Source of the DNA: Uloborus plumipes | Taxonomy: Eukaryota > Arthropoda > Arachnida > Araneae > Uloboridae | Assembly (NCBI GenBank): GCA_038373865.1 | Contig: JAXGGA010004698.1 | Span: forward strand, 21,437 to 85,436 | Length of the DNA: 64,000 nt | Direction: 5' to 3' | Shown here: positions 22,611-33,720 of the stretch, piece after piece | Numbering within the stretch: the stretch's first letter is position 1 | Layout: each line of letters starts with the position of its first letter | Made by a program: the position numbers and the translations under genes | Notes under the pieces: model-generated | Told to the model about the DNA's origin: nothing | Database searches by the model: none | Seen by the model: only the letters and a program-made list of their open reading frames with translations

Positions 22611-24815
22611 ATTTTCCAAAAACTATATATCAGACTAGAAAGCTATTATCGATTAAACTCATGCCACCTCAGAGCCCTCGAGTTCTTTCAGTTCAGTGCT
22701 TGAGTCTTAGCGCTAAGCACAGAAAGAAGTTCAGTCACGTATAAACTGGGTAGATTTTGATCTTGTGATTTATACTTTCGAGGAGGCTGCACGCAAATTT
22801 CTACTCAGCTCTTCGATTCTAATACATGTCGCATGGTATTGGCGACAAAGAGCTAAATGAAATTTTAGTTTACTCTGCGTTGTGTTGCTTGTCACACATG
22901 AAATGTGGACACAGGCGTGTGGATGGCGTGTTTTAACTTAATGAAATACTTTATTGGAAAAGTTGCATCTAGACATTATATATTTTTCAACATGTACTTA
23001 AATGTCATTGGAGAAAAAAAAAGCTTCTGGTATGATGTTGCAAATGTTCGGGTTGTGTATACGATTTTTAACAACTTTTTTTTTAGTTTTTCTTTCTAAA
23101 ATTCTTTGGGTTTATTTTCAAATAATTCCCTTTTTTATTAGTTTTTTCAAAAAATATATGTATTTTCCAACAAATTACCCCCAAATCAACACCTTGTTCT
23201 TTATGTTAAATGCAATACAAGAATTGCGCTCTAAAACACTGCCACCAACATTTCTCTCACCTTAATAGAAACGTTTTTTGAAAGGTTTTTAATTCGTTAA
23301 TTACTTAAACTAATCTTAAAGCAAATGCATACTTCATGTCGGAATGTTCTTTTATGCTTTCTTATTCTTTTGGTTTACTTTATTATTTTAAATCTTGAAA
23401 ATAGTAAAAAAATTAACTAGAAAAATGTATGTTCAACACATCATTTAAAATTTTATCAGAAATTAACATGCCAAACAAAATTCCCTTACAAAAATTTAGA
23501 TTCTATTTCACTGTAAAGCTGTAAAGTTAGGTAATTTAAAACTTGATTTGCTCCCTGCCCATCAATAATTTAATAAAAATAATTTTTTCAACGACGCTTT
23601 TTAGAACACTTTACCGAAAATTAAAATTTTACAAAAGAAGGAATATTAGAAGTTAGCAGCTAACTAACGACATTAATGCATATTGACTGGAACAAAAGTT
23701 CAGTGACCTAGGTTAGAAAAAAAATGGTAAAACGCTCTAAGAGGGGATAAAATAGGTTATGATCTTAGAAAGAAAAACTTTTAATTGTCATTTTGCTGAC
23801 TTGTATAGCTCTCAACTACTCAGATTCAAATATTCAGAAACTAAAACAACAATATTATAAAAAGGTTTTTTTTCTTTTAGTGTTTATTTCAGAGAGGAAT
23901 TCATGAACATTTAGGCATTTGTTCAAACAACAAAATTAATTAGTGTATTCTTTTTCAAAAAAAAAAAAAAAACAGCTATTATTTTATTGAAAAAAAAAAC
24001 TGGATAATATGACGTGAGTTTTTAGCGTAAACTTTCATTTTGACAAAGATTTTTTTTTCTCCTTCAGTTTTTTAATAATTCATATAAAGTTGACTGATAT
24101 TTGCCTACGCTGTTAATCTTGTGACATGTTGTCTTTATTTCGTTATATTTTCAATGTTTTTTCGTCATAACAAAAAATTCATTAACTATCCCACATGTAT
24201 TCAAAATTCGACAAATTGATAATTTATGAAGGAATTAGCGATAGAAAAATTTTGACGCAATTTTCTATTGAAAAACAACCAAACTCAATCTTTCTCATTT
24301 ATACTTTCATTACTATATTTAAATCGTATTGCAATAGAAACCGCTACATTTCAAAGACAAGTAAAATCGCTGCATTATTCCTTGATAAACGGGCGTCAAA
24401 ATATTTTAAAAGCTTCAAATTCCTTGTAATATAATACAATGAGAAACAAATTTTGAGTGCGTTGATTAGAACTGTCACTGTTGCAACGTAATGCTATAAG
24501 AGAGAGCTACATCTCATAAACAAGTAAAATCATGATATTACTCCGTGACAGACCGACATCCAAACTCTCTGCAAGCTGCAAATTCGTAGTAAAATTTTAC
24601 GATGAAAAAAAAAAAAGAAAAACTTTTCCTCATTGACTAGAACTGTCACTATTCAAAACATTCTGAATCCGAATGTTGTTTCTAATCGGAGTTTTCTCAC
24701 CACATATCACATGTTTAATCCAAAGCGAAATACACTTATGCAACACGACCCAGTATCCACCATTTTCAGGAATCGAAAACTTTTAATTCTTGGGAAAAAT
24801 TCACTGTCATCCCTC
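22611..24815. other. AT-rich non-coding interval upstream of the transporter exon
   Basis: No gene recognised. Homopolymer runs occur near 23,957 and 24,607. Confidence 0.5.
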
Positions 24816-24819
24816 TAGG

Positions 24820-25085
24820 AGAGGCATCCGGAAACACGTGTTGGAGAGCAGTGTCTCGAGGAGCGAAGGGAGAGCCCGTTTCGGCCGCCAGCAGACGACG
24901 TTTTGGAGGCGGCAGACGACGCTTTCCTGGAACAGGGGTGGTCGGGTAGAGAGCGGAACGCCCTCAGCCGCCGAGCGACGGCGTTCGGTTGGTTGGTGGC
25001 TCGAAGGAGCAGGCTGGAATACCGAAACTTGCCTTCAGAGCCGATTCGGTGACGCGAAACGGAGAGAAAAGGGTATAACTGACTG
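24820..25085 (-). promoter_or_regulatory. GC-rich island; candidate promoter / 5' UTR exon of the transporter gene
   Basis: This is the most GC- and CpG-rich stretch in the window after the transporter exon. It lies about 2.9 kb upstream of the minus-strand start codon. On the minus strand its outer edge reads GCTTCAGTCAGTTATAC, which contains TCAGT, the common arthropod initiator. A 98-codon plus-strand open frame here is arginine-rich and compositional, with no motif. Role and strand are inference from position and composition. Confidence 0.3.
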
Positions 25086-25117
25086 AAGCTATTAGTCTAA
25101 GATCCCACCGCAGTTTA

Positions 25118-25384
25118 TCTACACTCATAGCGTACACTCATCACGCATATGTCAAATTAAAGCTAATTTCTTTCTGAACGTGATGCACTATGTCCGCCTA
25201 TGTAAAAGTGCCCGAAACCTATAGGCAGCCTGGCCTAAACAGGTCACATGAATGTAGTATTTCTACACTCATAGCGTACACTCATGACTCATATATCAAA
25301 TTGAAGCTAATTTTTTTCTGAACGTGGTGCACTAAGGCTGCCTATGTAAAAGCGGCCGCAACCTCTAGGCAGCCTGGCCTGAAG
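25118..25384. repeat. Direct tandem duplication, 144-bp period
   Basis: 'tctacactcatagcgtacac' begins at 25,118 and again at 25,262. The two copies stay aligned through 'tgaacgtgatgcacta', 'gcctatgtaaaagtg' and 'aggcagcctggcct', with moderate divergence. Confidence 0.85.
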
Positions 25385-25945
25385 TTTAGGGTCCAAAATT
25401 TCAAATGGTTATAAAAGACTGAAAAATTGGTCGATTCTTTTGCTTTTTTTACTAAAATTATTCTTAATGTGAGTACTTTTTCGAAAAAAATTGATGAACT
25501 TAAATTTCAAAAATTGCCGATAGGGGGCGCTTTAGACTTTGTCGCTAAAAACAACTACTTTTTACCGGTTTTTTTCGTATTTTATGTTTGATTCTCTCAG
25601 CACGAAGCAGTGCGATAAAAATAGAGACAAATTCAGATTTTTGCGAGCGAATTGATCATTAGGGTGGACCGACTTTTTTTTTTCTTCGATGATGGGTATT
25701 AGCGGAAAGGTGTCATTGGGGGAGCAAAGGGCACAGAATTTTTTTTTAATTGTTTGGTCAATTTCTTGATCTGCCGCGATTGCGTTGAAGTTTGGAAAAA
25801 ATGCAGTTTTCTTGAGATTTTAAGGAAATAATTTAAAAAAATATTTAGCCCCTAACATCAGAAAATGCATAATATGTGACAAACAATGTACTTATTTCAG
25901 ATAAGAACGGCGAAAACAGCATTTTAACGTTTTGACAAAATTTGA

Positions 25946-28155
25946 CTTTAAGAGCAAGAATTTGAGAAACTGTCACGCCTAGCATCAGGGGTGCCCATCC
26001 CCCCCAAGCTCAATGGCGCAAATTCCCCCCCCCAAACTTTTCACAACCTTTTATTTTTATTTTTACCCCTCTTTTTTATTTTATTTATTTTTTTTAATAT
26101 TATTTATTTTTTTTTAATTATAACTATATTTTTTTTACATATTATTAATTTTTTGAAAGTACTAATTAAGCGTAGAATAGAATCACTTTTTTTCCCTTCA
26201 AGACATTCCAAACGCACACACACACAAAATAAATAAATAAATAAGAAGTAATAATAAAGAAATACAAAGAAATGATTTAAATTTAAAAAAATGAATAATT
26301 TGAATTGAAAAAATAATTAATAAATAATTTAAACAAATAAATAAATTAGTTTCAAAAATCCCCCCCAAAAATTTTGATGGCGCAACTTGCGCCATAATCC
26401 CCCCCCCCCTGTGGGCACCCCTGCCTAGCATTATGGGGTGATTCATGACCTCTCAGATTTTCTCCCAAAAATTACCATATGTTTATTATCTTATTGAAAG
26501 ACCAAATCCAGAATGTTTTGCTCTAAAGTTGAGTTGTTTAGTTTTTATGGACCCCTAAAGTTGAAGGTGCGGCATCAAAAATTAGGCGGATTTTCAAGAC
26601 ATGCAAGTTGCTGTGTGCCAAAACTCTTACCAGGAACTGTTGAACTCCAATTTTCTTTTTGTATATGGAATATAGAAGATTGAAACTACACAAAATAAAT
26701 GTTAAATTTGTGGTAAGTTGTTGCCGTAAGGTCAGTGAAGGCCCTCAAAACAAGGCATTTTTGACGTTTTTTTAGCGGTTTTGAGGTCCAAAAACAGCTT
26801 GTACATTTCAGTTGGCACGGCAAAAATGGTATCGCTTGAAAGACCAGTGTAAGTACTTTAAAATAATGTATAAATAACCGAGGAAAGTTCAACGTGCTTT
26901 TAGTTGCGTAAGGCCGAAATATGAAAAATGTCATATTTTACCGGTATTCAAACGGTCATAACTTCCTCTGCCAACAACATATTGAAATATTTTCTTTGCC
27001 ATTGTCATACTCTGTTCTTTGTCTTAACAGAACAGTTGAGTTCTTTGAGGCGAAATGTGAAATTTTTTTTTACAAAAACTAGTATTCAATCAACGTTAGA
27101 CTACTTTTTCAAAAAAAGCAATTTTTTCGAGATTTTCAGCAAATTATTCCATTTTTTTTCCTATTTTCTACAACGGGTAGGGTGGGAAAGGCGCCATTGG
27201 GGAATTTCATAAAAAATTTGAAGTGTGTAGTGTAATTCCTTCGTTTTCCACAAATGCCTAGAAGACTTGGCAATTTCCTGTTTTTTTTCTACGTTACTGT
27301 TACTCTGTTCTGTTAAGACAAAGAATAGAGTATGACATTGGCAAAAAAAATATTTCAATATGTTGTTGGCAGAGGAAGTTATGACCGTTTGAATATCGCT
27401 AAAATATGACATTTTTCATATTTCGGCCTTACGCAACTAAAAGCACGTTGAACTTTCCTCGGTTATTTATACATTATTTTAAAGTGCTTACACTGGTCTT
27501 TCAAACGAAACTACTTTTGCCGTGCCAACTGAAATGTACAAGCTGTTTTTGAACCTCAAAAACGCTAAAAAACGTCAAAAATGCCTTGTTTTGAGGGCCT
27601 TCACTGACCTTACGGCAACAACTTACCTCAAACTTAACACTCATTTTGTAAAGTTTCAGCCTTCTATATTCCATATACAAAAACAAAATTGGAGTTAAAC
27701 AGTTCCTGGTAAGAGTTTTGGCTCACAGCAACTTGCATGTCTTGAAAATCCGCTTAATTTTTGATGCCGCACCTTCAACTTTAGGGGTCCATAAAAACTA
27801 AACAACTCAACTTTAGAGCAAAACATTCTGGATTTGGTCTTTCAATAAGATAATAAACATTTGGTAATTTTTTGGAAAAAATCTGAGAGGTCATGAATCA
27901 CAAGCGTGACACTCTCTCAGATTCTTGCTCTTAACGTAGAAAAAAAACAGGAAATTGCCAAGTCTTCTAGGCATTTGTGGAAAACGAAGGAATTACACTA
28001 CACACTTCAAATTTTTTATGAAATTCCCCATCGGCGCCTTTTCCACCCTACCCGTTGTAGAAAATAGGAAAAAAAATGGAATAATTTGCTGAAAATCTCG
28101 AAAAAATTGCATTTTTTGAAAAAGTAGTCTAACGTTGATTGAATACTAGTTTACG
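25946..28155. repeat. A-B-A'-B' inverted satellite-like block
   Basis: Segment A (25,946-27,040, including a 438-bp hAT insertion) is the reverse complement of A' (27,295-27,935). Segment B (27,073-27,294) is the reverse complement of B' (27,936-28,155). Landmarks: 'agagcaagaatttgagaaac' at 25,950 pairs with the segment ending at 27,933, and 'ggcaatttcctg' before 27,280 pairs with 'caggaaattgcc' at 27,949. The order A-B-A'-B' is not a simple palindrome (that would be A-B-B'-A'). It fits a tandem array of (A B) monomers with an inversion at 27,294/27,295. Open frames on both strands at about 26.7-27.7 kb encode near-identical peptides simply because of this symmetry. Confidence 0.85.
25986..26423. 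mobile_element. hAT MITE with 8-bp target duplication
   Basis: Ends CAGGGGTGCCCA and TGGGCACCCCTG are exact 12-bp inverted repeats, flanked on both sides by CCTAGCAT (25,978-25,985 and 26,424-26,431). CAGGGGTG plus an 8-bp duplication identifies the hAT superfamily. C-rich runs and the palindromic phrase 'gatggcgcaacttgcgccat' lie just inside. The rest is A/T filler without coding capacity. It interrupts segment A of the satellite block; A' has no such insertion, so A' serves as an empty-site control. Confidence 0.95.
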
Positions 28156-28159
28156 CACA

Positions 28160-28705
28160 AAACAATTTTAATCGTTTGCATTTAACCATTGTTACAAAAG
28201 TTAAGTGGGAAAAAAGTCCACAGCGCCGTAACTATGACAACCATAAGGGAAAAGTACGGAGAGGGGGAAATTAATTTCACTTCCGGCCGCCTCCTCTTTT
28301 TACACAGGGTATAGATATCAGCCATCCTTCAAAATACATTTTTTTAACACGATCAGGTTGCCGTATGGTTTTCTATGTATTATTTGTCGTATACCTACGA
28401 TTTCAAAAAATCTAGTTCCCCAACAATAGAAAGTTTGATAAATAATCTTAGCTTCGGAAAATTTAAACTTGTTGTACATGTTTCACGACAATGTTTCGCT
28501 GTTGGAAACTTGGAAATGTCTTTATCTTCACATAATTTTCATTTTCTTCCAACCTAAATTTTAAAGCCTGCCTCCCAATATAGCTATATAATTTAATATT
28601 TATAATTGATTTAATAAATACTCCCGTGACCAAATGGTCCAATAGGATAGTTGAGTGGTAAAACCTCCAACTTGTTAAAAGGTCTGAAAAGAATCAGGAA
28701 ATCTA
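28160..28705. other. Non-coding spacer
   Basis: A short GC-richer patch ('cttccggccgcctcctc', about 28,281-28,297) has no recognisable border. No gene seen. Confidence 0.45.
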
Positions 28706-28709
28706 ATTT

Positions 28710-29570
28710 GCTTAGTATACTAACAATATGAAGTGAGATCTTTGGATAGAACAGCAAGGTAAACAAAATTTTGAGATAAGCTGGATTTGGTGAGAATTGT
28801 TCTGCGATTGGAAAGTTTATTAAAAAAAAAAAAAAAAAAAAAAACGGCGTGAGTGAAATGGTAAGAATAACCTATGGCGATCGCCACGCTTAAAAAAATC
28901 GAGTTCTTCATTAAGAAGAACAGAAGTTGAACAAAAATTGATTGCACGGTTGACAAATGTATGAAGGAGAGAAACTTTTTGTTTTATGGCATGGCACGAG
29001 CGCGATTTGGGAGAAAGACAAACTGCGAACGGTTTTCGATAAACGATAGCGGGAAAAACAACATTGCTCCAATGTTGGCAGTCAACTGGATTTGTTTTCA
29101 GCAATAACCAAGGGAGTTAATCGTATCAATGACATTAAGAAAAGTATCCGAGTACCACCCAAGAGGATAAAGGTGATTGTCAACGTATCTGATAGAAAGT
29201 GGATATTTGAATCATTTAAAGAGTTTTTGTTGATCTTTAAATCTCACTGAAGACTGGGGCTCAGGGAGAACCTTTAGCCAGAATCTCATTTTGATTATTA
29301 ATAGTGTCATTGAAGACAAAGTTTGTATGTTTGAAATATAATTCGATCAAGCATTTAAGTTCTTTTATTTCGTAGTCCATCAGTGGGAGGAAACTCTCGA
29401 AGTCTTTTTTCTATACACTGCAAAACACATCTTGCTGACACGTCAATAAAAAGAGATTTGACATCGAATTAAACCAATGTCTCTCAAGTCCCTCTCTAGT
29501 ACTTAAACAGCTTTCTTGTGATTGTTTACCTTTTCTCAGTCAGACACTGACGAATAAGGCGATTTCCCTC
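28710..29570 (-). pseudogene. Penelope-like element reverse transcriptase, decayed
   Basis: Minus-strand pieces in order give FDVKSLFIDV (about 29,440-29,468; the motif-A signature of Penelope-type reverse transcriptases is close to DVKSLFTNVP), then LPLMDYEIKELKCLIELYFK and NQNEILAKGSP-stop-APVFSEI, then RYVDNHLY (the catalytic Y-x-D-D box, here YVDN, at about 29,173-29,196), then the C-terminal linker VYRKPFAVCL, HTFVNRAINFCS, LLNEELDFFK and SQNFVYLAVLSKDL. Stops and frameshifts break it in at least five places, and a poly-A/T run (28,820-28,842) interrupts the end. Family order and spacing are right although no open frame survives. The GIY-YIG nuclease domain is not visible. Confidence 0.75.
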
Positions 29571-29764
29571 AAAACTAATATGCCAACTTAACATCTTCAT
29601 TCGCGCCTTGTACTTATTTCAACATCTTCAGCATGAAGTATTTGATTTTAAGCAATAAAATAGTTGAGGAGAGTTTCTTCCCTTTTATATCGACAAATAT
29701 TACAAAAACAATCAATATGAGATTGCGGCAGTTTGAAATAAAGAAATGTGATTCAAAGTTACTA

Positions 29765-30173
29765 CACTGTAAAAAATAAATGTTGTTTTTACAGGTAATA
29801 CAGCTAATTTTATAGTAATAAACTGTAAAAATTGCCAATTCTGCAGTAATAAACTGTAAAATTGCTACTTTTACAGTACTTAACTGTAAAATTGATAATT
29901 TTACAGTATTAACATGTGAAACTGCTAATTAAACAGATTATTACCGTGCATTTTACAGTTTTAAATTGGAACCTCTGCTGCCAGTATTATGCTGTTGTTT
30001 TTACAGTATAATACAGCTAAATTTTGCGGCAATAAACTGTAAAATTGCTTATTTTACAGTAAGAAACTAAAATTGCTAGTTTTACATTTTATTACTATGC
30101 ATTTTAGATTTTTAAATTGGAACCTCAGCTGCCAGTATTATACTGTAAAAAGAGCAGTTTATTTTTTGCAGTG
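29765..30173. mobile_element. ACTGTAAAA-type MITE, copy 3
   Basis: TA at 29,763-29,764, then CACTGTAAAAAATAAATG; the right end reads AGTTTATTTTTTGCAGTG, then TA at 30,174-30,175. The interior has repeated 'taataaactgtaaaattgct' units and two copies of 'gctgccagtatta'. This is the clearest copy of the three-member family. Confidence 0.8.
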
Positions 30174-30175
30174 TA

Positions 30176-31236
30176 TAAATGGCGGTAGGTTTCTTAGTGC
30201 ATTGTAAAACAAATTAAATCCTCCTATGGTGCAACTGAGACTGTTCTCGGATGAATGAACCCTCAATAAGCGAAGGCCGAGAAAATCTTGATGTCGTTAA
30301 TCGCAAAAGCCAGTTCATTAGAACATGCATCTCAATTTAGCAGGCCTTCTCCGAGCACATTACCAGGCACTCCCTTATTACATGTCCAGGATAAAAAATC
30401 GCCAGACAGCCAGCGTCTTCATCCACTGTGCTCAAGAAGGAATCTTTTTCGATTCCTTTTCGACTTCTGGTGATGACTTATGTTAAATGAATCGCAGCCC
30501 ACGCAGGGGGAACTGCGAATAATGAATGATCGCAGTCTCCCACGTGCTGGATTACAACAAAGGGGGGATGGAGAGCCGGCATATCATTTGCCACGAATGC
30601 AAAAATCAATTTTAAAGTGGGGATGAGGCTGGTGATTCGTTATTTGCTATGTCTTTTCCTGGAAATGTGGAGCTGGAGAAACGAACTGAGGGAAATGTCC
30701 CAGCAATTAGTAAATTTGCTTGAATAAAATAACTGTAGCTGCGATGCCTGGCGTTGCACGATCTACCTCGGAAATAAATGTGGTCACGTGAAGGTTGTTC
30801 AGCAACTTGGCTTAAATAAAAGAAAAAAAAAACTAAAATTTCCCCCATCAACGTGTAAAAAAGAGCAATTTTACAGCTAAAAATTAAAATTTAGATTTCT
30901 TTGGATTCTTTGAAAATTCCAAAAATTTAGTCATTGCTATTAACGAGCCTAAACATTGCGTTTTACGGGTTTTCTGGCGAAAATTCCACTTTTGAATTCC
31001 TGGTCATCTAAGGACCTCTCAAATTTTTCGAAAATCTGAAGTAAACTGGATTGGTATAAAGAAACACACACACAAACACATTTTAATAAAAATAGATTAA
31101 CAGTTAGTATCTAGCGGAATATTAAAAACACATGAATGCTATTTATTTTTCAAAGCTTTAGAAGTAAGAAGGAGATGAAGTTAAGGATAAAGTCAATAAG
31201 AAAAATACGAGTAGATAAAGACAATTAGAAAAGCAA
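30176..31236. other. Non-coding interval with GC-elevated stretch at 30,240-30,800
   Basis: The stretch 30,240-30,800 is less AT-rich than its surroundings but has no recognisable exon on either strand. The segment 30,990-31,080 ('ctaaggacctctcaaatt', then an ACACAC run) resembles the 3' tail of a non-LTR retrotransposon. Confidence 0.4.
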
Positions 31237-31240
31237 AATT

Positions 31241-32965
31241 GAGTCATTCCACGGAAAACGGTAATTTTGACCCGCACATACTGCTTCATACATTTTTCAT
31301 TAAAATTACTATAATACAAGGGTAATGGGCGAAACTTTATTGCTTAGAAAATTACACACGTATGTGGGATTTCTTTTTTAAAAAAAATTCCTCATTACCT
31401 ATTACTGTTTAATGAAATATATGGCGAACTGTCACGTGTGGGACAAATGGCTACTTTTTCGTGGAATAGCATATTTTTTGAACGGTTTAAATTGTTATTT
31501 CTCAACAAATGAGATGTATTTCATTTACATTGGAGCTTTAGCTTTCAAAATCGACAATTTGCTTCCTGATTGCTAAACTAATAGAGCAAAAAATTAACTA
31601 ATTCATAAATCCCGTCATAAGAGGTTGACTTTGGATGTCCCGCACGTGACACATACAAATAAATTATATTTTAATTAGTAAAAATATCTGGAAAAAATAT
31701 ATGCGTCAGGAGTATCTGTGCAGCAAATGTAAACATTAAAAAGCGTTTACGGGTCATTTTCAAAATTTGCTTACATTTGCTGTCCGGAGGATAAAAAGAC
31801 GATTTTGAAGCATAACTTATATTTTAAATTCAATGCGAACAATTATTTTCTGCAAGAAATACCCCCAAAAAAAATTTTATCACTCAACAAATTATTGAAA
31901 TTTATTTATTCAGTTTTATATAAGGCTTTAAAAATGAGAATCAAGGCAAAAACGCTTGTCCATTTCCAATTTTTGCAAGTTCAACTAGTTTTTTCCTATA
32001 CTTAATGGTCAAACAAAGCAAATGCAACATATTATTTTTATATATTGACTATTAGTTATGGTATTCATAATAAATATCGACAATAGTAATTTTATTTCAA
32101 TAAGAAATGTATGAATATATTTTGTCCGGAAGTTCTTGTCAAGTCCGTTACCCTAAGATTATTTTAGTTAAAAAAGGTATTTATTCAAGTCAAAAGATGG
32201 TAATACGTATTCAGTTAACTTAACAAATTAGTGACGTAACTATTTTGTACCGTTTTGTTTCCCTGAGTCGAGAAGTATTGCTGTGGCGTTTCGCACAAAA
32301 TTTCTTCCAGGTGCGTATTTTTATTCTTTGTCAAATCCGTTACCAAAGATTTTAGTATTAATTTTTATTTTTTCTCAACTTTTACCCCTAAATATTGTTT
32401 ATTATACAACTCTAAGAAAATACATATTGTTATTCAATTTATAAATTCGACAACCTAGCCATAATTTGACATTTTGTTTGAAATTGTCAAGTCCGTTACT
32501 GGTCAAATTCGTTACCAAATGTCAAGTCCGTTACCATACAGTATTTAATCAATATTTTAACAATCACAAACATCGGTTTAAGCTTCAAAGAAGCAAGTAG
32601 TTTCATATTAAATTGGGTCTAGGCTCTATGACAGTTCAAAGGTGAGAATTCATATTGGTATTTTGTATAGTAACGGACGACAATTTTCCTTGCAACTTAA
32701 AGTTTTACAACAGCATTTGAATACTTAATTATTCATAAAAGTGTACAACCAATTACTTTTTCACACACCTAAAATATGTGACTAAACATCTGTTAGTATT
32801 TCTAAAAGAAAATAACAAGTTAAAAAAATTACTTAAAAATTTTGAAATGTAAGCATATGGTGAAAATCACCTTTACTTCTGTTTAGTTGGGCTTTTCGGA
32901 TTTATTGCAAAATGTTGGTGAAATCATCGAATCTGATTGTCACGCACGTGACAGTGGAATGGCTT
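31241..32965. mobile_element. Large non-coding element A, 4-bp target duplication
   Basis: Left end GAGTCATTCCACGG and right end, read inward, AAGCCATTCCACTG are inverted repeats flanked by AATT (31,237-31,240 and 32,966-32,969). Internally the motif GTCAAGTCCGTTACC or a close variant recurs near 32,138, 32,328, 32,487, 32,517 and (reversed) 32,671. A palindromic CACGTG motif (gtcacgtgtgggaca and relatives) occurs near both ends (31,431, 31,639, 32,940). No transposase frame is visible. The end sequence and 4-bp duplication resemble those of the element at 48,690-52,266. The superfamily is not assigned. Confidence 0.65.
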
Positions 32966-32969
32966 AATT

Positions 32970-33419
32970 GATGGAGCGAATGAGAAAAATACCAGTAGAT
33001 GTAGTCAATAACTTTAGCGGAGTTAAAAATGAAGAAGCCAAAATGAAAACGTTACATAATATGAAAACAATTTGTATAAGCGTTAAAGTTTCTATTCGCT
33101 TAAAAAATGTTATGGATTAAAAAACCTGTTTCATAATCAAATAAAAATAATCAACTTTTTAAAATGCGAAGAGTTATTTTATCTACTCAATATTAATACA
33201 TCTCTCTCCCAAATGTTTCGTTTTTCCGATTGTAGACAAGTTAAAAAGAGAAACAAGTCATAAAAAGTAAACTTTTTACATGTTTGTGCACTATATCTCT
33301 GATGCATATAACTCTTTTTAAAAGACAGCTAAATCAATTATTTCACCTACCTCTTAGCCAAAACGGCTGCAATTAAAACAATGGTAAAATTGACGTGGAA
33401 ATGGGGACCAACAGTTTCT
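32970..33419. other. AT-rich non-coding spacer
   Basis: No gene. The bases just right of element A ('gagaaaaataccagtagatg') resemble the bases just left of it ('agaaaaatacgagtagataa'), so the insertion may lie in an older local duplication. Confidence 0.4.
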
Positions 33420-33424
33420 CAACT

Positions 33425-33720
33425 AGTTACCAACTAATGTTTCTTGGTCACAAATGAAAACTATTTTTCATCCACTTTACCAATCATCAATCTTGGTCAC
33501 GACCGAAAGTTACTTTTAATCTAATAAACGAGTACTGTTCTTCGGCCACAAATGAAAACTATTTTTCATCTAATTAGCCAGTGATGAATCTTGTTCACGA
33601 CTGAAAGCTATTTTTCATCAAATTAACGAATAGCGTTCTTATAAAAAGAAATGAATCTTACATAATTCCCAAATGATATCGAGCTTGATCATATATAAAA
33701 GCTATTTTCATCTACTTTCA
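33425..33720. repeat. Minisatellite, about 50-60-bp unit, five copies
   Basis: 'cttggtcacaaatgaaaact' + 'atttttcatccactttaccaa' recurs in diverged form at about 33,445, 33,493, 33,540, 33,592 and 33,685. No coding potential. Confidence 0.6.

Noticed and set aside
24790..25086. 98-codon Arg/Gly-rich open frame
   Set aside because: It follows from the GC-rich island's composition; no motif, and a promoter or UTR role fits better.
26686..27686. Near-identical small proteins encoded on both strands (for example MSYFTGIQTVITSS and MSYFSDIQTVITSS)
   Set aside because: They are mirror products of the inverted A/A' repeat, not paired genes.
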